Source: Mucilaginibacter sp. SG564
GTDB lineage: Bacteria > Bacteroidota > Bacteroidia > Sphingobacteriales > Sphingobacteriaceae
NCBI RefSeq assembly: GCF_013149275.1
Contig: NZ_JABGNA010000003.1
Coordinates: forward strand, 434,001 to 498,000
Length of the DNA stretch: 64,000 nt
Reading direction: 5' to 3'
Position numbers and translations under genes: made by a program. The notes under the pieces were generated by a model. That model was not told where the DNA came from. It worked only from the letters and a program-made list of their open reading frames with translations, and did no database searches. Shown one piece after another: positions 16,115-24,629 of the stretch. How positions within the stretch are numbered: the first letter of the stretch is position 1; each line of letters starts with the position of its first letter.

Positions 16115-18439
16115 ATGAATCCAAACTACACTCCACGACTAAAGTTCCTGCTTACTATTTTCAGTTGCCTGATCCTGACAAGCCAGGTAAAGGCACAAAC
16201 GCCAACCGATGACCCTCATTTGGGGATCATTCCCGCGCCTGCTTCTATAACTAAATCCCAGGGCACTTTTGTGTTCAGCCAGTTAACACAGATCAAGGCA
16301 GACAATATCAAAGACAGAAACGTCGCTTTCCTGAAAGATTTCCTGCTGAATAGCCGGCACTTCAATAACAAGCTATCTAAATACAACCCTAAGGTAAAAT
16401 CAACCAAAGGCACCACGCTCGTACTAACCGCTAAAGGATCAGCAGCGCTGCCTAAAGAAGGCTATAAACTAACCATTACCCCGCACCGCATAATCATTAT
16501 TGGTAAAGATGCCGGCATGTTTTACGGCATTCAAACACTGATGCAGTTATTCCCGGTAGAAACTTCGGGTACCGAAAAATTCAACTGTGTGACTATTGAA
16601 GACAGCCCCAGATTTGGCTACCGGGGTATGATGCTGGATGTATCGCGTCACTTTTTTACTGTGCCACAAGTAAAAAAGGTGATCGAACTGATGGCCGCTT
16701 ATAAGCTAAATAATTTTCATTGGCATCTGGTGGATGGCCAGGGCTGGCGTATCGAGATCAAAAAATATCCCAAGTTAACCCAGGTAGGTGCATACAGGCT
16801 GCAAACATCCTTTGGCAGTAATCGCGACTGGCCCGATTCATTATCATATGGCGGTTTTTATACCCAGGATGATATCCGTGATGTGGTGAAATTCGCGGCA
16901 CAGCGTTATATCAACGTAATTCCTGAAATTGAAATGCCCGCGCATTCCGAGGCTGCTTTACGTGCCTATCCCGAACTCAGATGCGAGTCGCCTGCTGATA
17001 GCAAGATCCCGGCTCGCGACATCAACAATATTTACTGCCCTACCGAAGAAACTTTTACTTTCCTGGAGAATGTGCTGACCGAGGTGATGGCACTTTTTCC
17101 AAGCAAATATATCCACATTGGTGGCGACGAGGCTGGCAAACAGCCCTGGAAAGAATCGGCTTTTTGCCAGGCACTGATCAAGGAAAAAGGCCTGAAGGAT
17201 GAGCACGAACTGCAAAGCTATTTTATACAACGCATCGAAAAGTTCCTGAATTCCAAAGGCCGCAGTATTATTGGCTGGGATGAGATACTGGAAGGCGGTC
17301 TGGCCCCAAACGCTACCGTAATGAGCTGGACGGGTGAGGCCGGAGGTATCGCCGCAGCCCATCAAAAACACAATGTGATCATGACACCGCAAACAACCGG
17401 CAACTACTTTGATCATTACCAAAGCGGATCGCCACAGGAGCCAGTTTCGTTTGGCCGTTATGCGGCCCTGGACGAAACTTATAATTACGATCCCGTATCC
17501 AAAGAATTAACAGCCGATGAACAAAAATATGTGATAGGCACACAGGGCAACCTGTGGACGGAGTATGTACCTACCGTGGCCAAATTGCAATACCAGATAT
17601 TGCCACGATTGTTTGCCCTTTCAGAAGTAGCCTGGAGCCTGCCTAAAAATAAAGACTATACCAATTTTTCGGAAGTACGACTGGCCAAACATTTCGCACG
17701 CTTAGAGGCCATGCATTACAATTACCGTGTACCTACAGCCCTGCCTGTTATCGATACCATGGTTTTTGGTGATAAGTTTACCTTCGCCCCCAAATCTGTA
17801 GTACCCGGAGCCCGGATCTTCATTACCTATAACGGCCGCGATCCACTGGATACCGATTGGGAATACTCTTCGCCCGTAACTATTATAGTACCGCCCAATG
17901 AAAAGCGTGAGTTTAAAACGCGCGTAATCACACCAACCGGTCGCCGTAGTATAGCTACCCGAATATTGATGTATAACCGGGCACTGATGCCTGCGGCAAA
18001 CTATACCGCCAATAAACCCGGCCTAAGCTATAAACTCATCAAAAGTAAATTTACCACACCCGAGCAGCTGGATTATGCCAGTGCTCCGGATTCGGCCGTT
18101 ACGGATCGTTTAAACGCCGAAACTTTCAAAAAAGATAACCCCAATTTTGGCGCGGTGTACAGCGGCTATATCAACATCCCTGCCGATGGTGCCTACAATT
18201 TCAGCACAGCATCATACACCGATACCCAGGTATTTATTGATGGTGAAAAAATAACCGAAAGTGAGCCTGCCCTTCTATTGGCAAAAGGTTTCCACATTAT
18301 TAAAGTAAAATATATTTACAACGCACCTGCAGTTGTACCGGGAGCATACCGGGTTAGGCAAACTCCGCTGCGTGTTTTTATAGCAGCACCGGGCTCAGCT
18401 GGCAAAAAAGAAATTATGCCGGGTATGTTGTTTAATTAA
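16115..18439 (+). CDS. Beta-N-acetylhexosaminidase, GH20, with C-terminal PA14-like domain
   Basis: A 774-residue secreted enzyme (signal near residues 8-28, ending VKAQ). An N-terminal GH20b domain precedes the catalytic barrel, which shows FRYGGMMLDVSRHF-like (GYRGMMLDVSRHFF), FHWHLVDGQGWRIEIKKYP and the catalytic pair D338-E339 in HIGGDEAGKQ. The C-terminal ~200 residues include a chitobiase-type segment and a PA14-like beta region (YSGYINIPADGAYNFSTAS). It removes terminal GlcNAc/GalNAc from glycans. It opens the glycan-degradation region and is followed by a strong terminator, so it is transcribed separately from the GH38 gene. Confidence 0.94.
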   Translation: MNPNYTPRLKFLLTIFSCLILTSQVKAQTPTDDPHLGIIPAPASITKSQGTFVFSQLTQIKADNIKDRNVAFLKDFLLNSRHFNNKLSKYNPKVKSTKGTTLVLTAKGSAALPKEGYKLTITPHRIIIIGKDAGMFYGIQTLMQLFPVETSGTEKFNCVTIEDSPRFGYRGMMLDVSRHFFTVPQVKKVIELMAAYKLNNFHWHLVDGQGWRIEIKKYPKLTQVGAYRLQTSFGSNRDWPDSLSYGGFYTQDDIRDVVKFAAQRYINVIPEIEMPAHSEAALRAYPELRCESPADSKIPARDINNIYCPTEETFTFLENVLTEVMALFPSKYIHIGGDEAGKQPWKESAFCQALIKEKGLKDEHELQSYFIQRIEKFLNSKGRSIIGWDEILEGGLAPNATVMSWTGEAGGIAAAHQKHNVIMTPQTTGNYFDHYQSGSPQEPVSFGRYAALDETYNYDPVSKELTADEQKYVIGTQGNLWTEYVPTVAKLQYQILPRLFALSEVAWSLPKNKDYTNFSEVRLAKHFARLEAMHYNYRVPTALPVIDTMVFGDKFTFAPKSVVPGARIFITYNGRDPLDTDWEYSSPVTIIVPPNEKREFKTRVITPTGRRSIATRILMYNRALMPAANYTANKPGLSYKLIKSKFTTPEQLDYASAPDSAVTDRLNAETFKKDNPNFGAVYSGYINIPADGAYNFSTASYTDTQVFIDGEKITESEPALLLAKGFHIIKVKYIYNAPAVVPGAYRVRQTPLRVFIAAPGSAGKKEIMPGMLFN

Positions 18440-18450
18440 TTTCGTTCGAT

Positions 18451-18491
18451 AAAAAAAGCGGTGCATTATTGAATAATGCACCGCTTTTTTT
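18451..18491. terminator. Strong bidirectional terminator after GH20
   Basis: AAAAAAAGCGGTGCATTATT and AATAATGCACCGCTTTTTTT form a 20-bp near-perfect stem between the convergent GH20 and hypothetical genes. Confidence 0.9.
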
Positions 18492-18498
18492 ATAACCT

Positions 18499-18891
18499 TT
18501 ATTTTAGCTTGCTTAAATTTTGCAGATATAAATTCACAGCGGCATCATCCAACAAAATTTCTTTGCTCATTAAATATTCAGTTGTAGAATATATATTAGC
18601 AAATCCATTAGATCCGCTAAAGGTAGTCGGTTTTACAATTACGGATACTAATTTCCAGCCGTCCTGGTTCATTCTTAAAATTAAGGTATTGGGGAAAACA
18701 ACTTTATATTTTTCTTTGTAATCGATCATGACGGCGGTCTTTATGCTATCGGGATAAAGCTTGTCATAGTTAGGATATTGCACTACACAATACCGCTCAT
18801 CAAAAGAACTATAGATAGTTAATTTATGGGCTTGAGCAAACGCTCCCATGGTCGTAAAGCCAAGGAGCAGGACAAATAAATGCTTTTTCAT
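18499..18891 (-). CDS. Hypothetical secreted protein
   Basis: A 130-residue protein with a signal peptide (MKKHLFVLLLGFTTMGAFAQ). The mature part contains KLTIYSSFDERYCVVQYPNY and ends LYLQNLSKLK, with one Cys. No family was recognised. It is a single gene between two glycosidase genes and faces the GH20 terminator. Confidence 0.6.
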   Translation of the reverse strand: MKKHLFVLLLGFTTMGAFAQAHKLTIYSSFDERYCVVQYPNYDKLYPDSIKTAVMIDYKEKYKVVFPNTLILRMNQDGWKLVSVIVKPTTFSGSNGFANIYSTTEYLMSKEILLDDAAVNLYLQNLSKLK

Positions 18892-19085
18892 GATTTAGGT
18901 AGATTATGGTTTGGTAAAATGGCTTTTCTAAAGGATCAACTCGCTTAGGGGGCTTTTCGTTTGACGATATAAAAAGCTAAAGGATTAATACTATTGAAAT
19001 GTCTTGATAAATCCATTTTATATTATATGTTTGTACATTATAACATATTTAATTATCCCGTTAAATTTTAACTATTTGCATCATA

Positions 19086-22001
19086 ATGAAAAGACGACAA
19101 TCCGGTATAAAAAGCTTCTGCCTTATCACTATTCTGTTTTTACTGAGCAACGTGGCTACAGGTGTTTATGGTCAAAAAGCTCAACCTGCTTTTACCTCCA
19201 TAACCCTGCAGCCTACGGTGGCTTATGTAAAGTATCATGGCGAAAACAGACGTATGGCGCGCCTGCTTTTCAGAAATGGCAAAAGTTATCATGCAGGCAG
19301 CTTGTCGGTTTCATTTAATGGGCATTCAGATCATATCAGCATACCGGCCAGCACCACCGGATTGGATGTTTTTGAGGTACCCCTGCCTGGCCCTGCTATA
19401 AAAATCGCTACCCAGGCTACTGTTACCCTAACCTATGGCGGTCAAACCTATCCGGCCCGTTGTATTGTTGAACCGGCTCGTGATAACTGGACGGTTTATG
19501 TGCTGCCGCACTCACATGTTGACATTGGCTATACCAACACACAGGCCAAGGTGCTTAAATTGCATATGGACAACATTGATGAGTCTATCAACCTGGCCGA
19601 AAAAACACAGAACTATCCTGTCGAGGCCCGTTATAAATGGACAACCGAAGCTATATGGGTAGTGGATAATTACCTGAAACAAGCCAGCACCGAAAAGAAG
19701 GCTCGCTTTTGGAATGCCGTAAAAAAGGGCTGGATCAACCTGGATGGAGCCTACGGCAATATCAATACCAGCATGACCGATTCCCGTCAACTGATGCAGA
19801 TGTTTGCAAAATCGCAAAAACTGGCACGCGAGCAGGGCATCGAGATCCATACCATGTTCCAGGGTGATGTACCGGGAGCTTCATGGGGATTAGCAGCTCA
19901 GGCCGAGCAAACCGGTATCCACTACTTTTTATCAGGTCCTAACGCGTCTGACCGGATCGGCAACCTGGCCAAATGGCAGGATAAGCCTTTTTACTGGTTA
20001 TCGCCATCGGGCAAACAAAAACTGCTGTTCTGGCAATGCCAGCCCTACTCTATTGGTTATCAGCTCAAAGGCGATAAAACTCCTAACTTTTTTACTATTG
20101 ATGATCCTAAACCTTATTATACCGGTCACCCCGAAGAAAACTTCCTGAACCCCTACCTTTTCCAATACCTGGGCGGCCTGGAGCAGAATAATTTTCCGTA
20201 TAACATGACCATACTCACCTGGGCCATGAGCGATAATGCCCCCATCGACCCGGAACTGCCGGATGCTGTAAAAGCATGGAACGAGCATTATACTTCGCCC
20301 AAATTGGTGATCACTTCGGTAAAACAGTTTTTTAACGACCTGGAAAAACAGTACAAAAATGATATCCCTTCTTTTACAGGCGATTACACCGAATACTGGA
20401 CCGACGGTGTGTCATCGGCAGCACGCGAAACCGCTTTGAGCCGTGTAACATCCGACAGGTTGAAGCAAACCGGGGCCATCTGGGCCATTCGTAACAAAGC
20501 GGTCTATCCTGCTGACGCTTTTGACGATACCTGGAAAAACCTTTTGCTGTACAACGAACATACCTGGGGAGCCTATAACAGCGTAGGCGAACCCGATAAC
20601 GAAAAGGTAAAAAGTGAATGGAACTTAAAACAAGGCTATGCACTGCGTGCCGATAAACAAGTAGATTCACTGATGACCGAAGCCTTAAAACCTGCTGCAA
20701 CACCAACTAACGCCATCGATATATACAACACTACTAACTGGCTTCGCACAGACGTAGTTTACGTACCCGCCAGCCTCAGCAAAACCGGCGACCTAGTTAA
20801 AGATGCCACAGGTAAAAAGATCCCATCCCAACGCTTAAGCAGTGGTGAACTGGCTTTTGTAGCGAATGATGTACCGGCGCTGGGTAAAAGCATATATACC
20901 GTTAATGCGGGTAAAGCATTCAGCAATGGCAAAGCTAAGATCACCGGCAATAGTTTAAGCAATGGCATTTATACCGTTGCCGTGGATGCCACAAGCGGAA
21001 ATATTATTAAACTTAATAAAGGCACAACCGGTCGTAACTATGTTGCCGCTGATTCTGCCGGACTAAACCAATATATGTATATGCCGGGCGATTCATTAAA
21101 GAAACTCGTAAGCAGCTCCAATACCCACATTAGCATCAAAGAAAATGGGCCGCTGGTAGTAAGCATGCTCATTACTTCGGATGCACCCGGCACCCAGGGT
21201 ATCCTCCGCGAAGTAAGATTGGTAAGCGGTTTAGATCAGGTAGAACTCATCAATACGATAGATAAAACAGCTATCAGGCGCAAGGAGAGCGTGCATTTTG
21301 CATTTCCTTTCAATGTACCGGGAGCACAGGTTCGTTACAGCATTCCATGGGGCAGCGCCCGTGCCGAGGCCGATCAGCTACCTTATGCCAACCACAACTG
21401 GTTTACCATGCAGCGCTGGGTTGATGTATCTAACAGCGCTTACGGCATTACTTGGTCGAGCCCTGACGCGCCTTTATTTGAGATAGGTAATATTACTACC
21501 GGCAACTTGCTGGGTGGTTTACATCATGCACCGCAATGGCTTTCGTTCACCCCGCAATCACCGGTATTGTATTCCTGGGTGATGAATAATTTGTGGCATA
21601 CCAATTTCCGCGCGGATCAGGAAGGCAAGGCCACTTTCCACTATTTCATACAAGCCCATGAAGGCGATTTTAACAGCTTTAAAGCCAATCAAACCGGGTT
21701 GGACAATCATCAACCCCTGGTTGTATCTACTACCACTGGCGCGCCGGAAAAAGGCCTGTTCTTTAAGATCGGCGGCGATAATATCTACGTAGAAGCCATC
21801 AAACCAACTGATGATGGTTTAGGCGTAATAGCCCAACTGGTAAACAGCGGCGATATCGATATTGAAGCAGCTATCACCCCGAATACAGTACCCGCTATTA
21901 AAGTTTGGGAAAGTAATTTGATGGAGGAAAAGCTGAAAGAATTAGGTAATCGTTTTACGATCCCGGCTAAAGGCGTAATAAGTGTAAGGGTAGATAAGTG
22001 A
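19086..22001 (+). CDS. Alpha-mannosidase, GH38
   Basis: A 971-residue secreted enzyme (signal to about 30, ending VYGQ). After a ~100-residue beta domain comes the GH38 barrel: LPHSHVDIGYT supplies metal ligands H144 and D146, and FQGDVPGASWG offers the candidate nucleophile D261. Central three-helix and C-terminal beta-sandwich domains fill the rest (FAFPFNVPGAQVRYSIPWG, HYFIQAHEGDFN). GH38 enzymes trim alpha-mannose from N-glycans using a divalent metal. The length is typical. Transcribed on the plus strand towards the GH92 genes, with a terminator in between; the signal and context place it with the glycan locus. Confidence 0.9.
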   Translation: MKRRQSGIKSFCLITILFLLSNVATGVYGQKAQPAFTSITLQPTVAYVKYHGENRRMARLLFRNGKSYHAGSLSVSFNGHSDHISIPASTTGLDVFEVPLPGPAIKIATQATVTLTYGGQTYPARCIVEPARDNWTVYVLPHSHVDIGYTNTQAKVLKLHMDNIDESINLAEKTQNYPVEARYKWTTEAIWVVDNYLKQASTEKKARFWNAVKKGWINLDGAYGNINTSMTDSRQLMQMFAKSQKLAREQGIEIHTMFQGDVPGASWGLAAQAEQTGIHYFLSGPNASDRIGNLAKWQDKPFYWLSPSGKQKLLFWQCQPYSIGYQLKGDKTPNFFTIDDPKPYYTGHPEENFLNPYLFQYLGGLEQNNFPYNMTILTWAMSDNAPIDPELPDAVKAWNEHYTSPKLVITSVKQFFNDLEKQYKNDIPSFTGDYTEYWTDGVSSAARETALSRVTSDRLKQTGAIWAIRNKAVYPADAFDDTWKNLLLYNEHTWGAYNSVGEPDNEKVKSEWNLKQGYALRADKQVDSLMTEALKPAATPTNAIDIYNTTNWLRTDVVYVPASLSKTGDLVKDATGKKIPSQRLSSGELAFVANDVPALGKSIYTVNAGKAFSNGKAKITGNSLSNGIYTVAVDATSGNIIKLNKGTTGRNYVAADSAGLNQYMYMPGDSLKKLVSSSNTHISIKENGPLVVSMLITSDAPGTQGILREVRLVSGLDQVELINTIDKTAIRRKESVHFAFPFNVPGAQVRYSIPWGSARAEADQLPYANHNWFTMQRWVDVSNSAYGITWSSPDAPLFEIGNITTGNLLGGLHHAPQWLSFTPQSPVLYSWVMNNLWHTNFRADQEGKATFHYFIQAHEGDFNSFKANQTGLDNHQPLVVSTTTGAPEKGLFFKIGGDNIYVEAIKPTDDGLGVIAQLVNSGDIDIEAAITPNTVPAIKVWESNLMEEKLKELGNRFTIPAKGVISVRVDK

Positions 22002-22081
22002 TCATACCTGCAAGTGACATCAATTAGCAACAATAGTGTTGAACCAGCTATAAGTTAAAATTGAGCTGGTCATATTTATAC

Positions 22082-22201
22082 AAAAAGTGGGTTTACATGT
22101 AAACCCACTTTTTGACGATAAAATATATTTAATTATTTGATTATCAATTAAATAAACAAATGTAAACCATAAAAAGTGTAAACCATGTAAACCCACTTTT
22201 T
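22082..22201. repeat. Palindromic element with GTGGGTTTACAT ends, copy 1
   Basis: A perfect 32-base palindrome at 22082-22113 (half-site AAAAAGTGGGTTTACA) is followed by an AT-rich spacer and a second, related segment at 22171-22201 (AAAAAGTGTAAACC then ATGTAAACCCACTTTTT). The second segment recurs in inverse orientation at 43875. It lies in the 327-base gap between convergent GH38 and GH92 genes. Confidence 0.7.
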
Positions 22202-22268
22202 GGTTAATTCTGTCCATCTCATCCCAAACTATACATCAATCCGTAACTGAGTATCCGGATAGATCAAA

Positions 22269-22310
22269 TAAAAAAGAGGCTGATCATGATGATGATCAGC
22301 CTCTTTTTTT
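22269..22310. terminator. Bidirectional terminator between GH38 and GH92
   Basis: AAAAAAGAGGCTGATCAT and ATGATCAGCCTCTTTTTT form a long stem with short loop and flanking A/T runs between convergent genes. Confidence 0.9.
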
Positions 22311-22328
22311 ATAGCAAAATCTCTGGTG

Positions 22329-24620
22329 TTATTTATGTTTTGATCCCATATAGTAAGTGATCTCGCCACCATTCATAATATCGGCGTGACTGATGAAAAG
22401 ACTGTTAAGTACTTTACCGTTCAACTCCATTTTTTGCACGTATACATTTTTAGGGCTTTGATTTTTAACGTTGATGGTAAATGTTTTACCATTATCCAAA
22501 TTGATCACCGCACCATTCACAGCCGGGCTACCGGTTGAATACTGATCAGAACCCGGCGCTACCGGGTAAAAACCCAGTGAGCTGAAGATGTACCAGGCGC
22601 TCATCTGGCCGGTGTCATCATTACCGCCTAAACCATCTGGTGTTGGTTTGTACATGCGTGGCAGTATCATCCGGATGCGCTCCTGCGTTTTCCAGGGCTT
22701 GTCTGTCCAGTTGTATAAATAAGCTACATGGTGCGACGGCTCGTTACCATGTACGTAGTTACCGATGATACCGTCGCGGGTAATGTCCTCTGTTTCGGCA
22801 AAATATTTATCGGGCAAATTCATGGTGAACAACGAATCGAGGTAACCGACAAAGCGTTTATTACCACCCATCAGCTTGATCAAGCCTTCCGGATCCTGCG
22901 GAGCAAACAGCGTATAATTCCAGGAGTTGCCTTCAATAAAACCTTCGTTGATGGTGCTCAAAGCGTCAAACTTTTGGCGGAAGGTGCCATCAGCCAGTTT
23001 AGGACGCATGAAACCCGATTTTGGATCATACACATTCTTATAGTTCTGTGAGCGTTTGATAAACTCCTCGTAAATATCATTACGGTTCAGCTTTTTGGCC
23101 ATCTGCGCGATAGCCCAGTCGTCAAAAGCGTACTCCAGGGTTGAAGATACCGATACGCCGCTTTTTTCATCCGGAATATAGCCTCTGTCCATATACTCCC
23201 CTATTCCCTCATAATTGCGGTGACGGGCAGTAGCCACGCAGGCATCCAGTGCCTTGTTGGCATCAAACGGAGCATTACCCTTTACAACAGCATCAGCAAG
23301 TACTGTTACGCTGTGGTAGCCGCTCATGCACCAGTTTTCGTTGCCTGAGTTTGACCATATAGGCAGCATCCTTTCCGGACTTTGATCAAAGTGCGCCATC
23401 ATAGATTGTACCATATCCGCATTGCGCTTAGGATCAATAATATTGAACAGCGGGTGCAAAGCACGGTAGGTATCCCACATAGAGAAGGTGGTGTAGTTGG
23501 TAAAACCATCCGCCTTATGCACATTCTTATCAAGCCCTTCGTACTGACCGTCCGCATCCATATAAATGGTTGGGTTAATCATGGCGTGGTACATGGAGGT
23601 ATAAAAGTTTTCTTTAGTCTCTTTGCTGCCTTGGATCACAATTTTGTGCAGTTCCTGCTCCCATTGTTGCTGTCCATCGTTTTTTACCTTATCAAAATTC
23701 CAGCCTGGTAGTTCGGTACGCATGTTATTGAGCGCTCCATCCGTACTTACCGGCGATATAGCAAATTTGATCTTGATCTTTTCACCTTCTTCGGTTTTAA
23801 AATCAAAGTAGCTCCTGATCTGACGACCAGCTATTTCGGGGAAGTTTTTGGTTTGATTGAACTTACCCCAGAAACCTCCGTAAACTTCGCGTTTATCATA
23901 TTTCTTGAAACCATGCTGAAAGAACGGTTTAGAGAAACTCATGGCAAAATACAGCGAACGGGTACGCGCCCAGCCATTGGTTTGGCGATAACCTACTACG
24001 GTAGAGTCGTTCAATACCTTGAGGTAGGTCCACACATTTTTGTCAGGGTAATTATAGATGCCCGCCATCAGGTCAAGAATAATGTGCGATTGATCTGATT
24101 TGGGGAAAGTATATTGATGAAAGCCCACCCTAGTGGTGGTGGTCATCTCGGCAATAATGTTGCTGGCATCCAGCTTTACTTTGTAATAATTAGCCTCGGT
24201 AACTTCGTTCTGATGCGAAAAAGCAGAGCGGTAGCCGCTTCCTGGTTTATCCGCAGTACCCGGATTCAATTTTAGCGGCCCAACAGTAGGCATGATCAGG
24301 AAATCGCCCAGATCGGAGTGCCCTGTACCACTAAAATGGGTATGACTAAAACCTACAATGGTTTTATCATCATACTGATAACCGGCGCAGTATTTATACA
24401 CATCTGGGTTATAGTGACCGTTAAGCTCATAGCTGGCCGTATCCGTTTCGGGACTTAGCTGCACCATACCAAAAGGCACGGTAGCTCCGGGATAAGTATG
24501 CCCCATACGTTGCGTACCTATAATGGGGTTAACGTATTGTACCAGTTTTTCTGCCGGATGTGTTTGCGCACTGGCTATAGAAGCCGTACCCAATAAAAAA
24601 GCAGTGAATAAATGTTTCAT
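22329..24620 (-). CDS. Alpha-1,2-mannosidase-type GH92, with canonical acid residue
   Basis: A 763-residue secreted enzyme (signal MKHLFTAFLLGTASIASAQ). GH92 is a Ca-dependent inverting exo-alpha-mannosidase family. N-terminal beta-sandwich: YVNPIIGTQRMGHTYPGATVPFG-type start; catalytic barrel with EGNSWNYTLFAPQDPEGL, then HGNEPSHH holding the general acid E627, then GLGGNDDTGQMSAWYIF with the base-region Asp pair (668-669). All catalytic marks are canonical. It ends the minus-strand run, ten bases downstream of the second GH92. Likely acts on Man-alpha-1,2/1,3 linkages of N-glycans or mannans. Confidence 0.94.
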   Translation of the reverse strand: MKHLFTAFLLGTASIASAQTHPAEKLVQYVNPIIGTQRMGHTYPGATVPFGMVQLSPETDTASYELNGHYNPDVYKYCAGYQYDDKTIVGFSHTHFSGTGHSDLGDFLIMPTVGPLKLNPGTADKPGSGYRSAFSHQNEVTEANYYKVKLDASNIIAEMTTTTRVGFHQYTFPKSDQSHIILDLMAGIYNYPDKNVWTYLKVLNDSTVVGYRQTNGWARTRSLYFAMSFSKPFFQHGFKKYDKREVYGGFWGKFNQTKNFPEIAGRQIRSYFDFKTEEGEKIKIKFAISPVSTDGALNNMRTELPGWNFDKVKNDGQQQWEQELHKIVIQGSKETKENFYTSMYHAMINPTIYMDADGQYEGLDKNVHKADGFTNYTTFSMWDTYRALHPLFNIIDPKRNADMVQSMMAHFDQSPERMLPIWSNSGNENWCMSGYHSVTVLADAVVKGNAPFDANKALDACVATARHRNYEGIGEYMDRGYIPDEKSGVSVSSTLEYAFDDWAIAQMAKKLNRNDIYEEFIKRSQNYKNVYDPKSGFMRPKLADGTFRQKFDALSTINEGFIEGNSWNYTLFAPQDPEGLIKLMGGNKRFVGYLDSLFTMNLPDKYFAETEDITRDGIIGNYVHGNEPSHHVAYLYNWTDKPWKTQERIRMILPRMYKPTPDGLGGNDDTGQMSAWYIFSSLGFYPVAPGSDQYSTGSPAVNGAVINLDNGKTFTINVKNQSPKNVYVQKMELNGKVLNSLFISHADIMNGGEITYYMGSKHK

Positions 24621-24629
24621 GTTATATAA

